From: Molossus alvarezi
Lineage: Eukaryota > Chordata > Mammalia > Chiroptera > Molossidae
Assembly: GCA_037176705.1 (NCBI GenBank)
Contig: CM073891.1
Coordinates: 52,702,571 to 52,766,570, forward strand
Reading direction: 5' to 3'
DNA: 64,000 nucleotides
A program made the translations under genes and the position numbers. Under the pieces are notes generated by a model, which searched no databases, was not told the DNA's origin, and saw nothing but the letters and a program-made list of their open reading frames with translations. This document shows positions 22,995 through 35,098 of the stretch, one piece after another (the stretch's first letter is position 1; the number at the start of each line of letters is the position of its first letter).

Positions 22995-23163
22995 CTCATG
23001 CAGACAATTGAAAGCTGGAGTTGTAGATAAACCTGCACACTGCTCATCTTGGATGCTAATTGCAGGTGCTATGGCATCAACGGGATCTTCTTGATCCTTT
23101 TGATCTTTTTCTTTTTCCACTGCTTGTACTGTGTCTCTGGTACTGTCTTCCATTTTTCACACT
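22995..23163 (-). CDS. Putative first coding exon of the copy A gene, unrecognised N-terminus
   Basis: On the minus strand an acceptor ATTTTAG is followed by 10 nt of leader and AAAAATGG, a strong start context (A at -3, G at +4) at 23,153. It opens 53 codons beginning MEDSTRDTVQAVEKEKD and ends at donor CATGAG|GTATAT in phase 0. The peptide is acidic and lysine-rich at its start. I do not recognise it from Daple, Girdin or any other family. It occupies the place where Daple would have its HOOK domain, and its end phase matches the next Daple exon (22,373), so splicing would give an in-frame fusion. The surrounding DNA is AT-rich, unlike the Daple exons. It could instead belong to an unrelated gene. 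Confidence 0.5.
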
Positions 23164-24159
23164 CTAAAATAAAATTATTCTATATTCAGCTATTTAGGGA
23201 TGTCTTCACTTTTAAAGTAAAATTAATGGAAAATAATAAAAGCAAGCAAAACTCCACTGGTTTGAGCTATTCTCCAATGGAACTACCTAGGTGAGGAGAG
23301 TTACCTATGATCATGTCATTATAAAAGCATGCCTGGTTATAAAGACTCTCTTCATTGTTCCACTTACATCAATACTTTTAATTTAAAAAGTAGATTATTG
23401 TTGCATCAATTGGAAAAACATACATATAACTAGAATTCAAGCTTCATGAGGTCAGAAAACTAATTTTGTTTACTGAGCAAGCTAGTACTCACACAATTAC
23501 TATTCATAGTAGGGTAAATAAATAAAACTTCATCTTCAAAATGCAACACAAAGTTTATTTAAATTCCCCTTGTACCCCATACTGCCTGGGACATGCACCT
23601 GCTCTGCAGGTCACCAGGCCAAGTGCTCAACACCCACACTGCCTGCTGGGGCCACAGCTCGGGCCTACGCTTGTGTGCACTGCCAGCTGGCCAGTCTCCG
23701 CAGCTCATGTGTATGCTCAACTGTCCTATCAGACTTTGCTTACAGAGCATAAGTGCAAAAATAAAATTGTGGAAATATCAAGATGGTGACACCAGAGCAT
23801 TAAACTAAGTGCAAGTCCCCTCTGAGAGCAGGTCCATATGTGACTGCACAGGTCACACACCTACGAAGACATTGATTTGCTCATGTATTCAAGTGGACCC
23901 AGAGCAACTATTAACAGGGCACCTGTCCCGGCTGGCAAGGTCTTCATTGGCCCACTTTGGTGGCATTGGGATGGCTGCCCTTCCTAGAGAGCTGGTGAGA
24001 GGCCTCCACTGCACAAGAGAATGTCAATTTAATGATTTGCTCTTTTCGTCTCTGAAATATATGAATTTACATGCAACAGAAGCGTATGCCTGTACTCTTC
24101 TCTTGCCAAAGGAGATAAGTCTAACAGTCACCATTTTTTCTTTAAAAAAATGAAATTGA

Positions 24160-24330
24160 TTGGTCTGACATTGATTAATAACATTATGAAAGTTTCAAGT
24201 GTACAATACTACAACATATCATCTGTAAATTGCATTGAGTGCTCACCACCCAAAGTTTAGTCTCCATCTGTCACCATATATAATCAACTGTCATAATTTT
24301 AAGATCCTGATCTTCTGTTGAATGTGTATT
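24160..24330. mobile_element. Old LINE-1 fragment
   Basis: 'gaaagtttcaagtgtacaat' followed by 'catctgtaaattgcattgag' and 'tgctcaccacccaaagttta' resembles a widespread ancient L1 segment. Diverged. Confidence 0.5.
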
Positions 24331-24560
24331 CTCTTTCATGTCTAACTTATCAGACTAGCATCTTCTTGATCATAGGATCCCCATTCTTGTAATATGGAAA
24401 GCATATTTGATAATATGAATCCACAAGGTCAGCTAGGCTCTGGTTCCTGAATTTATTAGTCAAGTGGCCACAGGCAGTCATTTATTTATTAAGGTTTTTT
24501 CTTCCTCTTTAAAAGGGGAGTAACAGTATCTAATTTTTTGACTTCAGAAATACTATAGGC

Positions 24561-24814
24561 CAGCAATTTTCAACCTTTTTCATCTCATGGCACACATACA
24601 GTAATTACTAACATTCTGTGGCACACCATTTTTGGCAACCTGACACACACAAAAAAAAGATATTTTGATTCATTCACACCAGACAGCTACTGTTGTGTTT
24701 GCCATGGTCATTTTGGTTCATTGACAATTTATGGAAAAAGAGGTCAGTGCCCCTCACTAGTGGTCAGATACTGCATATTTAACAATTTGGGGGGCACGTC
24801 GTTTGAAAATTGCT
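24561..24814. mobile_element. hAT-like nonautonomous DNA transposon
   Basis: About 254 bp with terminal inverted repeats 'agcaattttcaac' (24,562-24,574) and 'gtttgaaaattgct' (24,801-24,814). The interior has 'ctcatggcacacatacagta' and 'cctcactagtggtcagatac'. Bat genomes are rich in hAT elements. The 8-bp target duplication is not clear, so the family is inference. Confidence 0.5.
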
Positions 24815-25091
24815 AATATATGCAGGTTAAATGTGATAATGCCTCTGGACTGCCAGCTTCCACTCTCTAATTTTCTTCCATAGCTATAAATTACACATGC
24901 GCTTGTTTTTTCTCTTCCCATGACAAAAGTACATCATAGGAGGCAGCATGTACATCTATCAGGAGACACTGAGTAGCAAGTTGTCTTAATGTGATATAAA
25001 TAGATATTGATATCGTTCGGACTTTCCCTTCTCTAACACACATAAATTTTTCAATGCCATAAAGCAGTTTAAAAAAAAACACCTATGATTG

Positions 25092-25290
25092 CACTGGCCA
25101 GTATGGTTCAGCAGTTAGAACGTTGGCCTATGGAACAAAGGGTCTCGGGTCTGATTCCCGGTCAAAGCCAGGTACCCAGGTTGCAGGGTTAAACTCACAA
25201 CCTGGGTAATGTGCCCTGACTGGTAACTGAACTCTCACCCTTTGGTGCATGCATGATGCTCCAACCAACTAAGCCACACCACCCAGAACT
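25092..25290. mobile_element. Two SINE heads in inverted (tail-less) arrangement
   Basis: A plus-strand Ves head (25,095-25,200: 'ggttcagcagttagaacgtt') is followed directly by a minus-strand tRNA-type head ('catgatgctccaaccaacta' to 'agccacaccacccag'). Neither has a CT-rich tail. Confidence 0.6.
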
Positions 25291-26329
25291 CAATAATGTT
25301 TTAATATCTTGCATGAATCTTAATTATAAAGAATTTCCTCTGTTTTCAAACACATATGACAAAAAGTAAGTGTGCAATTATCTTGAGTTTTATTTTATTT
25401 ACTTCAAAGTAGTAAAACATTCATGTTGTCATATAAACAATTAAAGTTTAGTTGCCAAATACATTTACTTGGTTTGTCTCAGACAAGAAATTACCATAGA
25501 AACAACACTGTCTATTAGAAATTCCTATTTAATCTAAAAATATATGGCATGTGTTCAACAAATTTGAGTGTATAGTATTCTCAACTTGTTTAAACCAACA
25601 TTTTTTTTTTCAAATTCTTTTGCAAAGTTTTGCCTCGTGTTTTCATTAAAAAAGACAATTTGAAGGTCAGTTGGAATAATTATGACCAAATAAAACAAAA
25701 GCCAAGAACAGTGGGAACTTGGTGACCCTACAAACTAACATCTATTGTGAGCCTTCACTAGGAGGAAGAATGGGGGGGTGGAAGACTAAGACAGAAAGGA
25801 GGAAAGAAAAATTAAGAAAATGCTAAATTTTATCAAAAGTACTGAGTAGCAAAGAACCCTGTGACTTGGGCCTGTAAGAGATTAGCCCACCTTATTAGGA
25901 ATCTAGCCCATCTCTGTCACTAGATAGCTCCCAGTAATTATGGTTACAGCATTTGGACAAGGGCTCCAACACTTTAAGGTGTTCATTTTCAGCACCTGCA
26001 TTTTATTTAATGTCATTGTCTGCAGTGTCTTTGCTGAGAATTCAGAGAATAATTTGTAGGAAGAGGAGGAGGGATTAAAAGGGAGAAATAAGCAGAAAAG
26101 GAAAAAAACTTATTTTTCATTTTTCAATTTACTCACAAATTAATAGAAGGTAAAAGAGATTTCATAGAGTCAATCAGTAAAAATTCTTCTTCAACTTAAG
26201 GTTGAAGAAACAGGTCCAGGTGACACACATAAACCAGTGGCAGAGCCAGAAATATAATCAGTCCAATGTTCTTCCCACTGCACTATATTCACTCTCTTGT
26301 TTGTGTCCTATTTTATTTAGTCAGGTATT

Positions 26330-26436
26330 TTTTAAATCCTCACCTGAGAATATTTTCTCATTTACCTTTACATAGAGTGAGAGATAGGGGCGGGGGAGAG
26401 ATGAGAGAGAGAGGGAGAGAGAGAGAGAGAGAGAGG

Positions 26437-26478
<42 letters not shown>

Positions 26479-26633
26479 CATCTACATGAAAGACATCCAC
26501 TGGCTGCTTCCCTTAGAACCCTGACCATGGTCCTGACAAGCCACAACTGCAGTAGGTGCCCTTGACCAGAATGAAACCCAGACTCTTTGGTCTACTAGCC
26601 AACCCTCTAAGCACTGAGACAAACTGGCCATGG
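26330..26633 (-). mobile_element. Ves SINE with long GA tract
   Basis: 'taaatcctcacctgagaata' tail, a (GA)n array at about 26,399-26,475, and head 'ctgagacaaactggccatgg'. About 0.5 kb beyond the promoter-like block on the gene side. Confidence 0.85.
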
Positions 26634-27099
26634 CTTGTGTCTTATTTTAGTCTTAAAACCAAGGAATATTTGCAGGCAAAGAGATCAGTGCTGCTATCGA
26701 CACAAGACCTGATCTCTCAGATTTTTCTTGGTAACTTAGATTCAATGTCATCCCTAAAATAAAAATACAGTACTTTACATTGCAATTTAGTGGTCTGCGC
26801 TCTGAGTTCACCAATGTCCATTATCTCATTTGATCCTTACAAACTTTCTGACATAAGTCAAGGAAGGATATTACAGACCTCATTTTAAAAGTGAGCAATT
26901 AAAACACAGAGACATTCAAGGACTGGCCTAAGATCCTTTAGAGTCAGAATGAGTCAGGACTCTAACTACTTTCCAATATATTCTGTCCGAGAGTAAATTC
27001 CCTCAAATACTCCCAATCTGGCTTTTTATCCTCTTGCCAATGGATTATCCTTCCCTGGGCACCTCTTTCTTATTCAGTGAAGTTTAGACCTACCCCACA

Positions 27100-27720
27100 C
27101 TGAGGGTGCAGGTACTTCTCACCTTTAAAACCGCAGTTTCTTACCGCTGCCTTTGATACTGATCCTTGTTTAAGATACTAAGTTTCCCTGAGGGCTATGG
27201 CCTCCGGGATCTCACTGTAAAGCTCCACTCTCTCCAACAAAGTAGCGTCCTCGGTATCCAAGGAAACCACGCAGCCTTGCCTACCTTGCCGGTCCCCGCT
27301 TTCCATTGGTCAGCAGAATTCGCTTATAGATCTTTCTTTCAACCCCTCCAAAGGCTAATGGGTTTGAGTCCAAGAACGCGCGCCTTTCCAGCACAACGGT
27401 TTTACCGGTGGCCTACCCTACCCATTGCCTCCTGGGATATGTACTTTCTGAGCAGCCCAGAACCCTTGCTGCTGGGCTCCCTTTAGAACTAACTATCCCG
27501 TCTGCCTTTGCGAAAGGGGAGGTGGTCACAGTGGATACCCTCAGCTTTGAAATCCCCACGTGCAGCCGAGACTTGTGCAGTTGAAGCTCAGCGGCCTCCC
27601 ACGTGGTCACCTCCAAGTGTGGGCGCTGGAGGCCGCGGGACCCTGGGCGTGTGGGGCTTGGCAGGCACGGGTGTACTGCTCAGGTGGGCGCGAGTGCCAG
27701 CCCCGGTGCAAACCCGAGGT
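27100..27720 (-). promoter_or_regulatory. CpG-rich promoter-like block of the copy A gene
   Basis: A locally GC- and CpG-rich block in otherwise AT-rich DNA. Visible elements are a CCAAT box on the minus strand (ACCAATGG, 27,303-27,311), a ZNF143/SBF-like 'cctcctgggatatgtac' near 27,427-27,443, two CACGTG E-boxes (27,557-27,562 and 27,600-27,605), and CpG clusters near 27,378 and 27,630-27,690. Just inside on the minus strand are two good splice donors, CAGCG|GTAAGA (at 27,143) and TAAAG|GTGAGA (at 27,121), as expected for a non-coding first exon feeding the ATG exon at 23.16 kb. The block could be bidirectional. No TATA box is evident. The assignment is inference from composition and motifs. 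Confidence 0.5.
27145..27300 (-). other. Candidate non-coding first exon (5' UTR)
   Basis: Lies downstream, in the minus-strand sense, of the CCAAT box at 27.3 kb and ends at the donor CAGCG|GTAAGA, with an alternative TAAAG|GTGAGA 22 bp further on. Because the ATG exon at 22,995-23,163 begins with a splice acceptor rather than a promoter, some upstream exon is needed, and this is the best placed. The start is arbitrary because no transcription start can be read from sequence alone. Confidence 0.35.
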
Positions 27721-27927
27721 CTCTCTTTTTAGATAGAAAAAGTTAGAGATAGGATTTGAAATACTAAGTCATGATCATATATGCAGATCCACACTATTTC
27801 TGCAAAATGCATTTAATTTACGGGAGGTTTGGGAACTAAATTTAAATCTTCGTGAATATAAGGAAGATTAATCTAACTGACGTATCCAATTTACCATAAT
27901 GACTTGTTAACTTGATGTATTTTTCCG

Positions 27928-27930
<3 letters not shown>

Positions 27931-27996
<66 letters not shown>

Positions 27997-28000
27997 TTTT
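27931..28000 (+). repeat. (CT)n(TG)n microsatellite
   Basis: About 48 bp of pure CT/TC followed by (TG)9, just outside the promoter-like block. Confidence 0.95.
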
Positions 28001-29049
28001 CTCAGTGGGGAAAAAGCTTATATGGTCTTTCACAGAAGTGCCTTTAAGATTTGAAGTTTCTGACCTCCCTTACTTCCCTTCTATGTTACTTTTCCTCTTT
28101 AGATGATATTGGCCAACAGAAATAACTGCTCTATTTCTGAAAACTAGCAGGAAAGGGCATTACATTTGGTCTTGTTGCCATGATGGAGACCCCTTACCTT
28201 GAGAGAGACACTACCACAACTAGGCCCTCTCCAGCGTTCAGTAATATTACGAAGACACTGTGGAGCTGGATTTCAAGGAAGTATTAAAATGCTCTGGAGC
28301 CCATTAACCATAGTACTATCTTGTATTTCCTTTTTTTCATTTTTAGATGTAATATAAAGTCATCAAGGCCTGGCTGTATGAAAGTCATAGTTAGTAAGTG
28401 TGGTAAATGCAAAATTAAAACTAAGCAGGGGACTAGCATCTTACAGTCTGTTGATGAGGGTATAAGCATTTTTCTAATTTTGTTTCAGCATTATTTAAGA
28501 AAACAACAACAACCGTAAACTATGAACTGCAATATCAGACTACAACTAGTATTCTTTATATAATTTATTATAAATATTGAGTATCATATATTTATCACTG
28601 AGAAATTACATGCAAAAATTATGCCTTGAAATCAGTTCTGTTCTGAAAGTATTGAAGTTGTAGCAACTTTGAAGACTTTTCCCCTCATATTCCTTTTAGA
28701 TTTCATTGTTAAGTGAACAGTTAAACTAAGAGTACATTTAAAAAACATTAGATTTAACATATTTTCAATGTACCAGTCAGCTCACTACTTAAGGATTAAG
28801 AGAGTGTTTGTACTAAACAGCAAATGATATATCTTGTTTTGTAATGACAATTTTTTATACTTCATATTCTTAAAATTATATTTGTCTCAGTTCTAAACGT
28901 TTTCAGATACATCTCTGACAGGTTCTGGCTTATCCTTACTACTGGTACTTCTTATACATGCATATTCCAAATACAATACTTTTGTGAACTTTGATGGCAG
29001 GTGACTTGAAGAGAAGTCAGTCATCTTTGCTTCATAATTGCAAAACATT

Positions 29050-29337
29050 TTTGTTAATCCTCACCTGAGGATATATATTTTCTTCTATTTATCATCAGAT
29101 AGAGTGGGAGGAAGGGAGAGAGAGCAAATGAGGGGGGGGGAGAAGAAAGAGAGGGGAGAGAGACAGAGAGAGGGAGAGAAAAATCAGTGAAAGGGACACA
29201 CTTCCTTTCGTTGCCTCCCGCATGACCTGGCCAGGGCTGGGGATGAACCCTGAGTACGTACCCTTGACTGGAATCAAACCCGAGACTCATTGGTCCGAGC
29301 TCCGATGCTCTAACTGCTGAGCCAAACCTGCCAAGGC
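29050..29337 (-). mobile_element. Ves SINE
   Basis: 'tgttaatcctcacctgagga' tail, a GA-rich tract, 'cttgactggaatcaaacccg' and 'ctgctgagccaaacctgcca'. Intergenic. Confidence 0.85.
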
Positions 29338-29727
29338 AAAATATTTTTATTTTTAGATTTATAAATACTAGAGTGATAAATTTATGCATTAACATTTTTA
29401 TGTTACTTGTTTTGTTCCGATCAGTTTTATTTGCACACCTGCCTTTAACAAATGTCCACATATGAATCATTTCAAGTAAATATAGTTGCAAACATATAAA
29501 AGATTAAAGAATATCTAGCAAAATGATATGGTTCAGGTTCTTATAAAAGATTGCACAATGAAGTCTTCATGTTGAATGACTAATGGAAGGGAATACAGTA
29601 GTTCTTTTATCCCTTAGAAAGATATAGTTGCCATTAATGCTTGAGTTTCAGAAAACATGTAAAATATTGTCCTCTGAAAACTCAGAGTCTTAGATTTTCA
29701 ATTTCATAATCAAACTCAGAAGCTGCC

Positions 29728-29866
29728 TTGGCTGGGTGTTTCAGTTGGTTAGCGTGTCATCCTGTACACCAGAAGGTTTGGGGTTTGATTCCTGGTCAGG
29801 GCACATACCTAGATTGTAGTTTTGATTCCTAGTTCTGGCAGGTACTGGAGGCAACTAATCAATATC

Positions 29867-29916
<50 letters not shown>

Positions 29917-29975
29917 CACTCTGCCCTCTCTGGGATCAATGAAAACCTGTACCTGGATGAGAATTAAAAAACATC
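29728..29975 (+). mobile_element. Ves SINE with (TC)n
   Basis: Head 'cagttggttagcgtgtcatc', 'ggtttgattcctggtcaggg', (TC)n at about 29,868-29,912, tail 'ctggatgagaattaaaaaac'. Confidence 0.85.
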
Positions 29976-32900
29976 CATTCAGAAGCTACTATACTACTGT
30001 GATTCATCTTTTGCTTCATCTGATTATTCTAAAAGATCTTTTGTTCAACTTTATGCCACTGTGGGCATAAAATGAAAAATTACTTTTCAAAAATTATTTG
30101 ACACTGTTGACATTTTGAGCCAGATAATTTGTTGTTGTCAGGAGCTGAGCTATGCACAATGGAATGTTGGTGGCATCCCTGCCCTCTAACTACTGTATGT
30201 CAGCAGCACACTCCTCAGGTATGACAATGAAAATATCTCCTCTCATTGCCAATGTCTCTGTGGGACAAATCACCTTTAGCTGAGCACTAACATTCTAGCA
30301 AGTTTATTACCCTTCTGTTGACTTGGTATTTTTTTAATTTAAATTTTCGCACAGTTGGGAATAATTGACTAATAATGATGAACTAGCTCCTGAGATAATG
30401 AAATAGCAAAATATTATAAGACATATGAAAAATAAGAAACAAAGATCCTGTAATGTATTTAAATTTACAAAGAGTCCAATGGACTGACGCAGTACTTTTA
30501 AGATAAGACTTTTATTCCATTTTTAAGAAATAAGTAAAAGTTCTATTTGTTGTTTTGGAGACTTCTAAGGAAGAATAAAAGTCACGAAACATCAATGTTT
30601 ACAAATAGAAGAGGTCAAAAAAATTAAATTCAAGCACTAAAATTGGGTCCAGTGGATCCTAGTGGTATATAACATGGATGAAGAGAATTATTCCTGAGAT
30701 CTTAGGATTTAACTGACTTAAATTCACAAATTGGAACACTTAGTAAGATATCTGTTTTAAGTTTTAAATATGGTAAATATCATTATTTCAATTTAATGAT
30801 AATCTATTGTATAAGTTTCTCTTCCATTAATTTTAAGGATTTGAAATACATTTGATCCATGTAATAAAATGTATATAGCAACTATAATAGCTAGTGTTAA
30901 CCAGTTATTTTTACATTCAAGAAAACTTAGCTAAACCTTCATTGAATTATCTCCTTTTTATCAAGGAAGAAACTATGAGGCAACAAGAAATTGAGGAACT
31001 CACTTAGGTTCACATAGCTAATAAACTGAGCTGAGATTTGAACTTGGGTCTTTCTGATTTCCAAGCTCATGATCTTTCCACATTTGTTCATGTTCAAGCA
31101 AACTGTATTTCCATACTACTTTTATTCAGCATTCCTAGAGAATAACTAAGTAAATATTCTAGGAAATAGACTCTTACCTTATTGATACCACACATTTGCA
31201 TTGTTTAAATATAGTATAATAGTTTATATTATACTAAATAGTTAATATAAACATTCATGTTAATTATTTTGATTTTAATATTTTTTAAAATGTTATAACC
31301 TGTTTAACTTTTTGGGGGGAATTAGATGACCTTTAATTTATACTAATAACTCAACATTTTTTAGCATTGACTCCTTTAAAAATCTGAGATTGTCTCAAAA
31401 AAAACGCACCATGTATATGAAATTTTGTTTTACATTTCATAAGATTTATACACTCACTAGAAATTCAGTGTGGGCTTGTTTAAGAAATCTTGATTTAATA
31501 ACAGTTGTTTTGGAGATACTCTTTTCTGATGTTCATCAACTGTCTGCCTGATAAAAACTGCTTTATATACCATTTGATTTCAGACTCATGTCTCTGTGGA
31601 CATGAAGTACTCTCCTATGCTGTAATACACCTACACTTTTAAGAATAATTTATTTTGTACTTTTCACTAATTTTTTTTGAAATTCATTTCTGGGCTAAGG
31701 CTTTTCTATTTTTCCCCCTGAATAAAGCTACCATAAGGTAAATGGTGGTTTTGAATTTTTTATTCCCTGTGTTTTAGATGCTTCTCTGCTATTGCTGATC
31801 ATGTCATTGGTGAGTTTGCTTTAGCTACTTTTCTTTCTCTGCTATTTACCTATTCTTTTTCTCTCTCGAAGTGTGGCAGAATGAAGACATATATAAATGG
31901 TTAAGGTAAAGTAAGGTACTCTAAAAATAGACCAAACATCTAATGGTTCATATACTGCTGTAGTTTATTTCTCACTTGTGTCCAGATGTGTTGGTGTCTC
32001 TTTTCTACTCCTTTGTTCCAGTGTCCTCCTATCCTGTGACCCTGCCATCTCTTCGAACTTTTTTTTGCAGCCTGCACTCAGCAGGTGGGAGGGACAGAGC
32101 ACAGAGAAGCTGCACCAGTTCTTGTCAAAGCTGAATTCTGGAAACTGCACATGGTATTTTCACTTATATTCTCTTGGCAAGAATTAGCAACATCAGTGCA
32201 TTTCTGTGCAATTCCTGGTTCCTCCTTTCTGCTTTGTATATATTTCAAAAGAAATGTATAAAAGGTTGGATATCTTAATAGTATAAGTCAAATATATTCT
32301 CTCCTTTTCTCTATATGTATTTTGTATTTGACATTCAGAGTCAACAATTACATGTTCAAACTAAAGGACGCAAAGTGATCTGTCTGCAAAGAGTTTATGG
32401 AAACATAGATATTCATGCCTCAGATAAAAGTGTAAGATTGAAACTTTTTTGTTGTTGTTGGTATTTTCAGTTTAACGACCAGTTGGCTCATATAAGGGGT
32501 AGGTTCTACAAAATGTGTAGTGCAATATTCCCTTTCACTGCATTTTACTTTATTAGTAAATTCATCTTTCAAATTGAGGTGCTTAAATATTATGCAATTT
32601 AGGTTGTAGTTTGTGATTTCACATTTGTGACAGTTATTTAGTTTCTTACATAAAATCGGAAACATCTTTAAATGCATAATATTTAATTCTAGTTCTGAAA
32701 ACATGTTTTATGATCATTGATTAAAATGGTCATTAAGTAATACTCTCATAATTGTGATTAAATTTTTTGTGTGTGTTAGTTGTATTTGCGAATTTTTCCA
32801 GGACCTGTTTACTTTGCCTTTAGGCAACTTAAGGATAACTTTCAAACCTCAGCTTTCTTCAGTATTTTCCACAAGTTGGCACCACGAGATACCATTGCTC

Positions 32901-33811
32901 TTCTCAGGGATCTTCTATTAGCCAGAGGGATTTTGGCTGAAATAAGATACTTTGTATTTTTAAATCAATTTCTGTTGCTTTCTGTGATTTAGCATAGTAT
33001 TATGAGTAAAGGTATAATTTTGAAGTGTAAATTTTTACCTTTTTTTAAACCATGATTATTGTTTTAAATCTTTGGGAAAGATCTAAGTCGTCATTTATTT
33101 TGCAGTTACACAGTTTGCAAGGATCTTTGGTTATACATTTGTTAAATTGCATACTCAGCTGTATCCCCAGCTTTGTTGTCCATGTCCATCGTTCATGCAC
33201 TCATGCATCTAAGTTCTATGGTGTATCTCTCCCTCACCACCTACTCTTCTGGAGATTGTCAGTCTGTACCCCACTTCCATGTCTCTGGGACTACCCCATT
33301 CCTCAGACTGTTATGTTCATTATATTCCACAAATACGTAAGATCATAGGATACTTGTCTTTCTCTGTTTGGCTTGTTTCACTTAGGATAACACTTTCCAA
33401 GTCCCTCCATGTCATCTCAAAGGATAAGTGATCTTTCTTTCTTATAGCTGCATAGTACTCCATTGTGTACATGTACCACTGCTTTTTGATCTACTCGCCT
33501 ACTGATGGACACTTGGGCTGTTTCCAGATCTTAGCTATTGTAAATAGTGCTGCTATGAACATGGGGGTACATATATTTTTTCTGATTGGTGTTTCAGACT
33601 TCTTAGGGTATATTCCTAGAAGTGGGACCACTGGGTCAAATGAAAGTTCAATTTTTAATGTTTTGAGGTGACACTATATTGTTTTCCATAGTGGCTGCGC
33701 AGTCTGCATTCCCACCAGCAGTGTACTAGAGGTCCCTATTGTCCACACCCTCGCCAACACTTGTTGTTTGATGACTTCTTGATGTATCAGTGAAAATTCC
33801 ACTGCGTATGA

Positions 33812-34281
33812 TGTAGCGGTTCCTTTATAAGTTGAAGAAGGGAATGAACACAGAACACAGGACACACAGAACACAAGACACACACAGACAGGACATGGCT
33901 GCAGCCCTGTATGCTTACAGCAGCTTATCTTTCAAGGCAAAAGTTTGGCAACCTGCCCTTCTTACTTAGCAGCTTTATTGGACTTTGTTTCTTATTCTTT
34001 CCTTGAACCCTTTATCTGAATAACATAGTCCCTTGTCTGTTCACATACTGTTCTTAGTAAGAATGTTTTCAGGAGGGTCAGTGCCTGCAACTGCTTTTTC
34101 AGGTTCCCCCTGTTTGCAGCTTAGGAGCGCCTGAGCTCCTTTGCAAAGCTTCAGGCATGATCCTGGGAATGCATTAAGGTTCAGCCATTTGCAGCTGCCC
34201 ATAGTTGTCTTTAGTACGTGGGTCTACTTTCATGATCCTCAGAACACCTTCAGTATGATATCTGAAATTTTGTAGCCTACA
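33812..34281 (-). mobile_element. Solo LTR-like element inside LINE-1
   Basis: 470 bp with complementary ends (TGTAGC...GCCTACA, i.e. TG...CA) and an AATAAA on the minus strand at 33,974-33,979, interrupting the L1 ORF2 region. The structure resembles a retroviral long terminal repeat left after internal recombination. No open reading frame of retroviral type is present. I could not see a matching target-site duplication, so the borders are approximate. Confidence 0.5.
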
Positions 34282-34852
34282 ATTTCTTCTAATTTTTTTC
34301 TGGATTCACGAGTCACATTGAAGTCTTTTAATGATTTTGAGTTTATTCTTGTGTAGGGTGTAAGTTGATGGTCTAGTTTCATTTTATGGCATGTAGCTGT
34401 TCAATTTTCTCAACACCATTTATTAAAGAGGCTGTCTTTACTCCACTGTATGCTCTTGCGACCTTCCTTGAATTTTAATTGAGCATATTGCCTTCGGTGC
34501 ATTTCTGGGTTCTCTGTTCTGTTCCACTGGTTTATATGCCTGTTTTTGTGCCAGTACCAGGCTGTTTTGTTTACAGTAGCTTTTCACTATAACCTGATAT
34601 CCAGTATTGTGATCCCTCCAACTTTGTTCTTCCTTTTCAAGATTGCTGTGGCTATTCGAGACCTTTTTTGTTCCATATGAACTTTTGAAGTATTTGTTCT
34701 AGTTCTGTGAAGTACGTCGTTGGTATTTTGATGGGGATTGCATGGAATCTATAGATAGCTTTCGGTAGTATGGACATTTTAATGATGTTGATTCTTCCAA
34801 TCTATGAACAAGGTATGTGCTTCCACTTTTTTATTTTATTTATTTATTTATT

Positions 34853-35098
34853 TTATCCTCACCCGAGGACATTTTTCCATTTTTTGTTCAGGTAGAGTTG
34901 GGGGGGGGGGGGGAGAGTAACAGAGAGAGAGAGAGAAACATCCATGTGAAGGGACACATTGAGTGGCTGCCACCTGCATGACCAACCAGGGCCGGGGACA
35001 AACTGCAACCGAGGTACATGCCCTTAGCGGGAACCGAACCCGGGTCTCTCAGGACCGCAGGCCGACGCTCTAACCGCTGAGCTAAACCAGCCAGGGCT
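34853..35098 (-). mobile_element. Young Ves SINE inserted into LINE-1
   Basis: 'tttatcctcacccgaggaca' tail, a G-run, then 'gggtctctcaggaccgcagg' and 'ctgagctaaaccagccaggg' head. The flanking LINE-1 sequence repeats as a target-site duplication, 'tgcttccacttttttat' before and 'tgctttcacttttttat' after. Confidence 0.9.

Larger units (their letters stand above)
1..27300 (-). other. CCDC88C: Copy A of a CCDC88C (Daple)-like gene, 5' portion
   Basis: Overview of the left gene copy, transcribed right to left. From 27.1 kb down to 1.29 kb it holds a promoter-like block, one unrecognised ATG exon and eleven exons whose translations align in order with the Daple coiled coil. Every exon has AG acceptor and GT donor dinucleotides, and neighbouring phases are compatible throughout, giving 730 uninterrupted codons to position 1,288. 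Its 3' exons lie left of the window. The HOOK domain of Daple is absent and about 500 residues of central coiled coil are missing between the exons at 5.8 and 2.4 kb. I read this as a duplicated, rearranged paralogue that may still be expressed. The alternative, a recent unprocessed pseudogene, is made less likely by the intact frame. Confidence 0.8.
28001..33109. other. AT-rich intergenic sequence behind the promoter block
   Basis: Strongly AT-rich. Holds the SINEs at 29.05-29.34 and 29.73-29.98 kb and MIR/L2-like scraps near 30.9-31.1 kb. Three short plus-strand segments (28,349-28,459, 32,339-32,431, 32,804-32,945) look exon-like but match no family that I recognise. Otherwise no gene. Confidence 0.5.

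Noticed and set aside
26266..26565. Open frame with Arg-Glu repeats, and similar ones at 20,441-20,747 and 27,842-28,106
   Set aside because: Translations of (GA)n or (CT)n microsatellites within or near SINEs.
27166..27486. 106-codon plus-strand open frame in the promoter block
   Set aside because: No similarity. Lies over the CCAAT and splice-donor signals. GC-rich chance frame.
33812..34281. Possible intact endogenous retrovirus
   Set aside because: Only one LTR-like block is present. No gag, pol or env sequence lies next to it.
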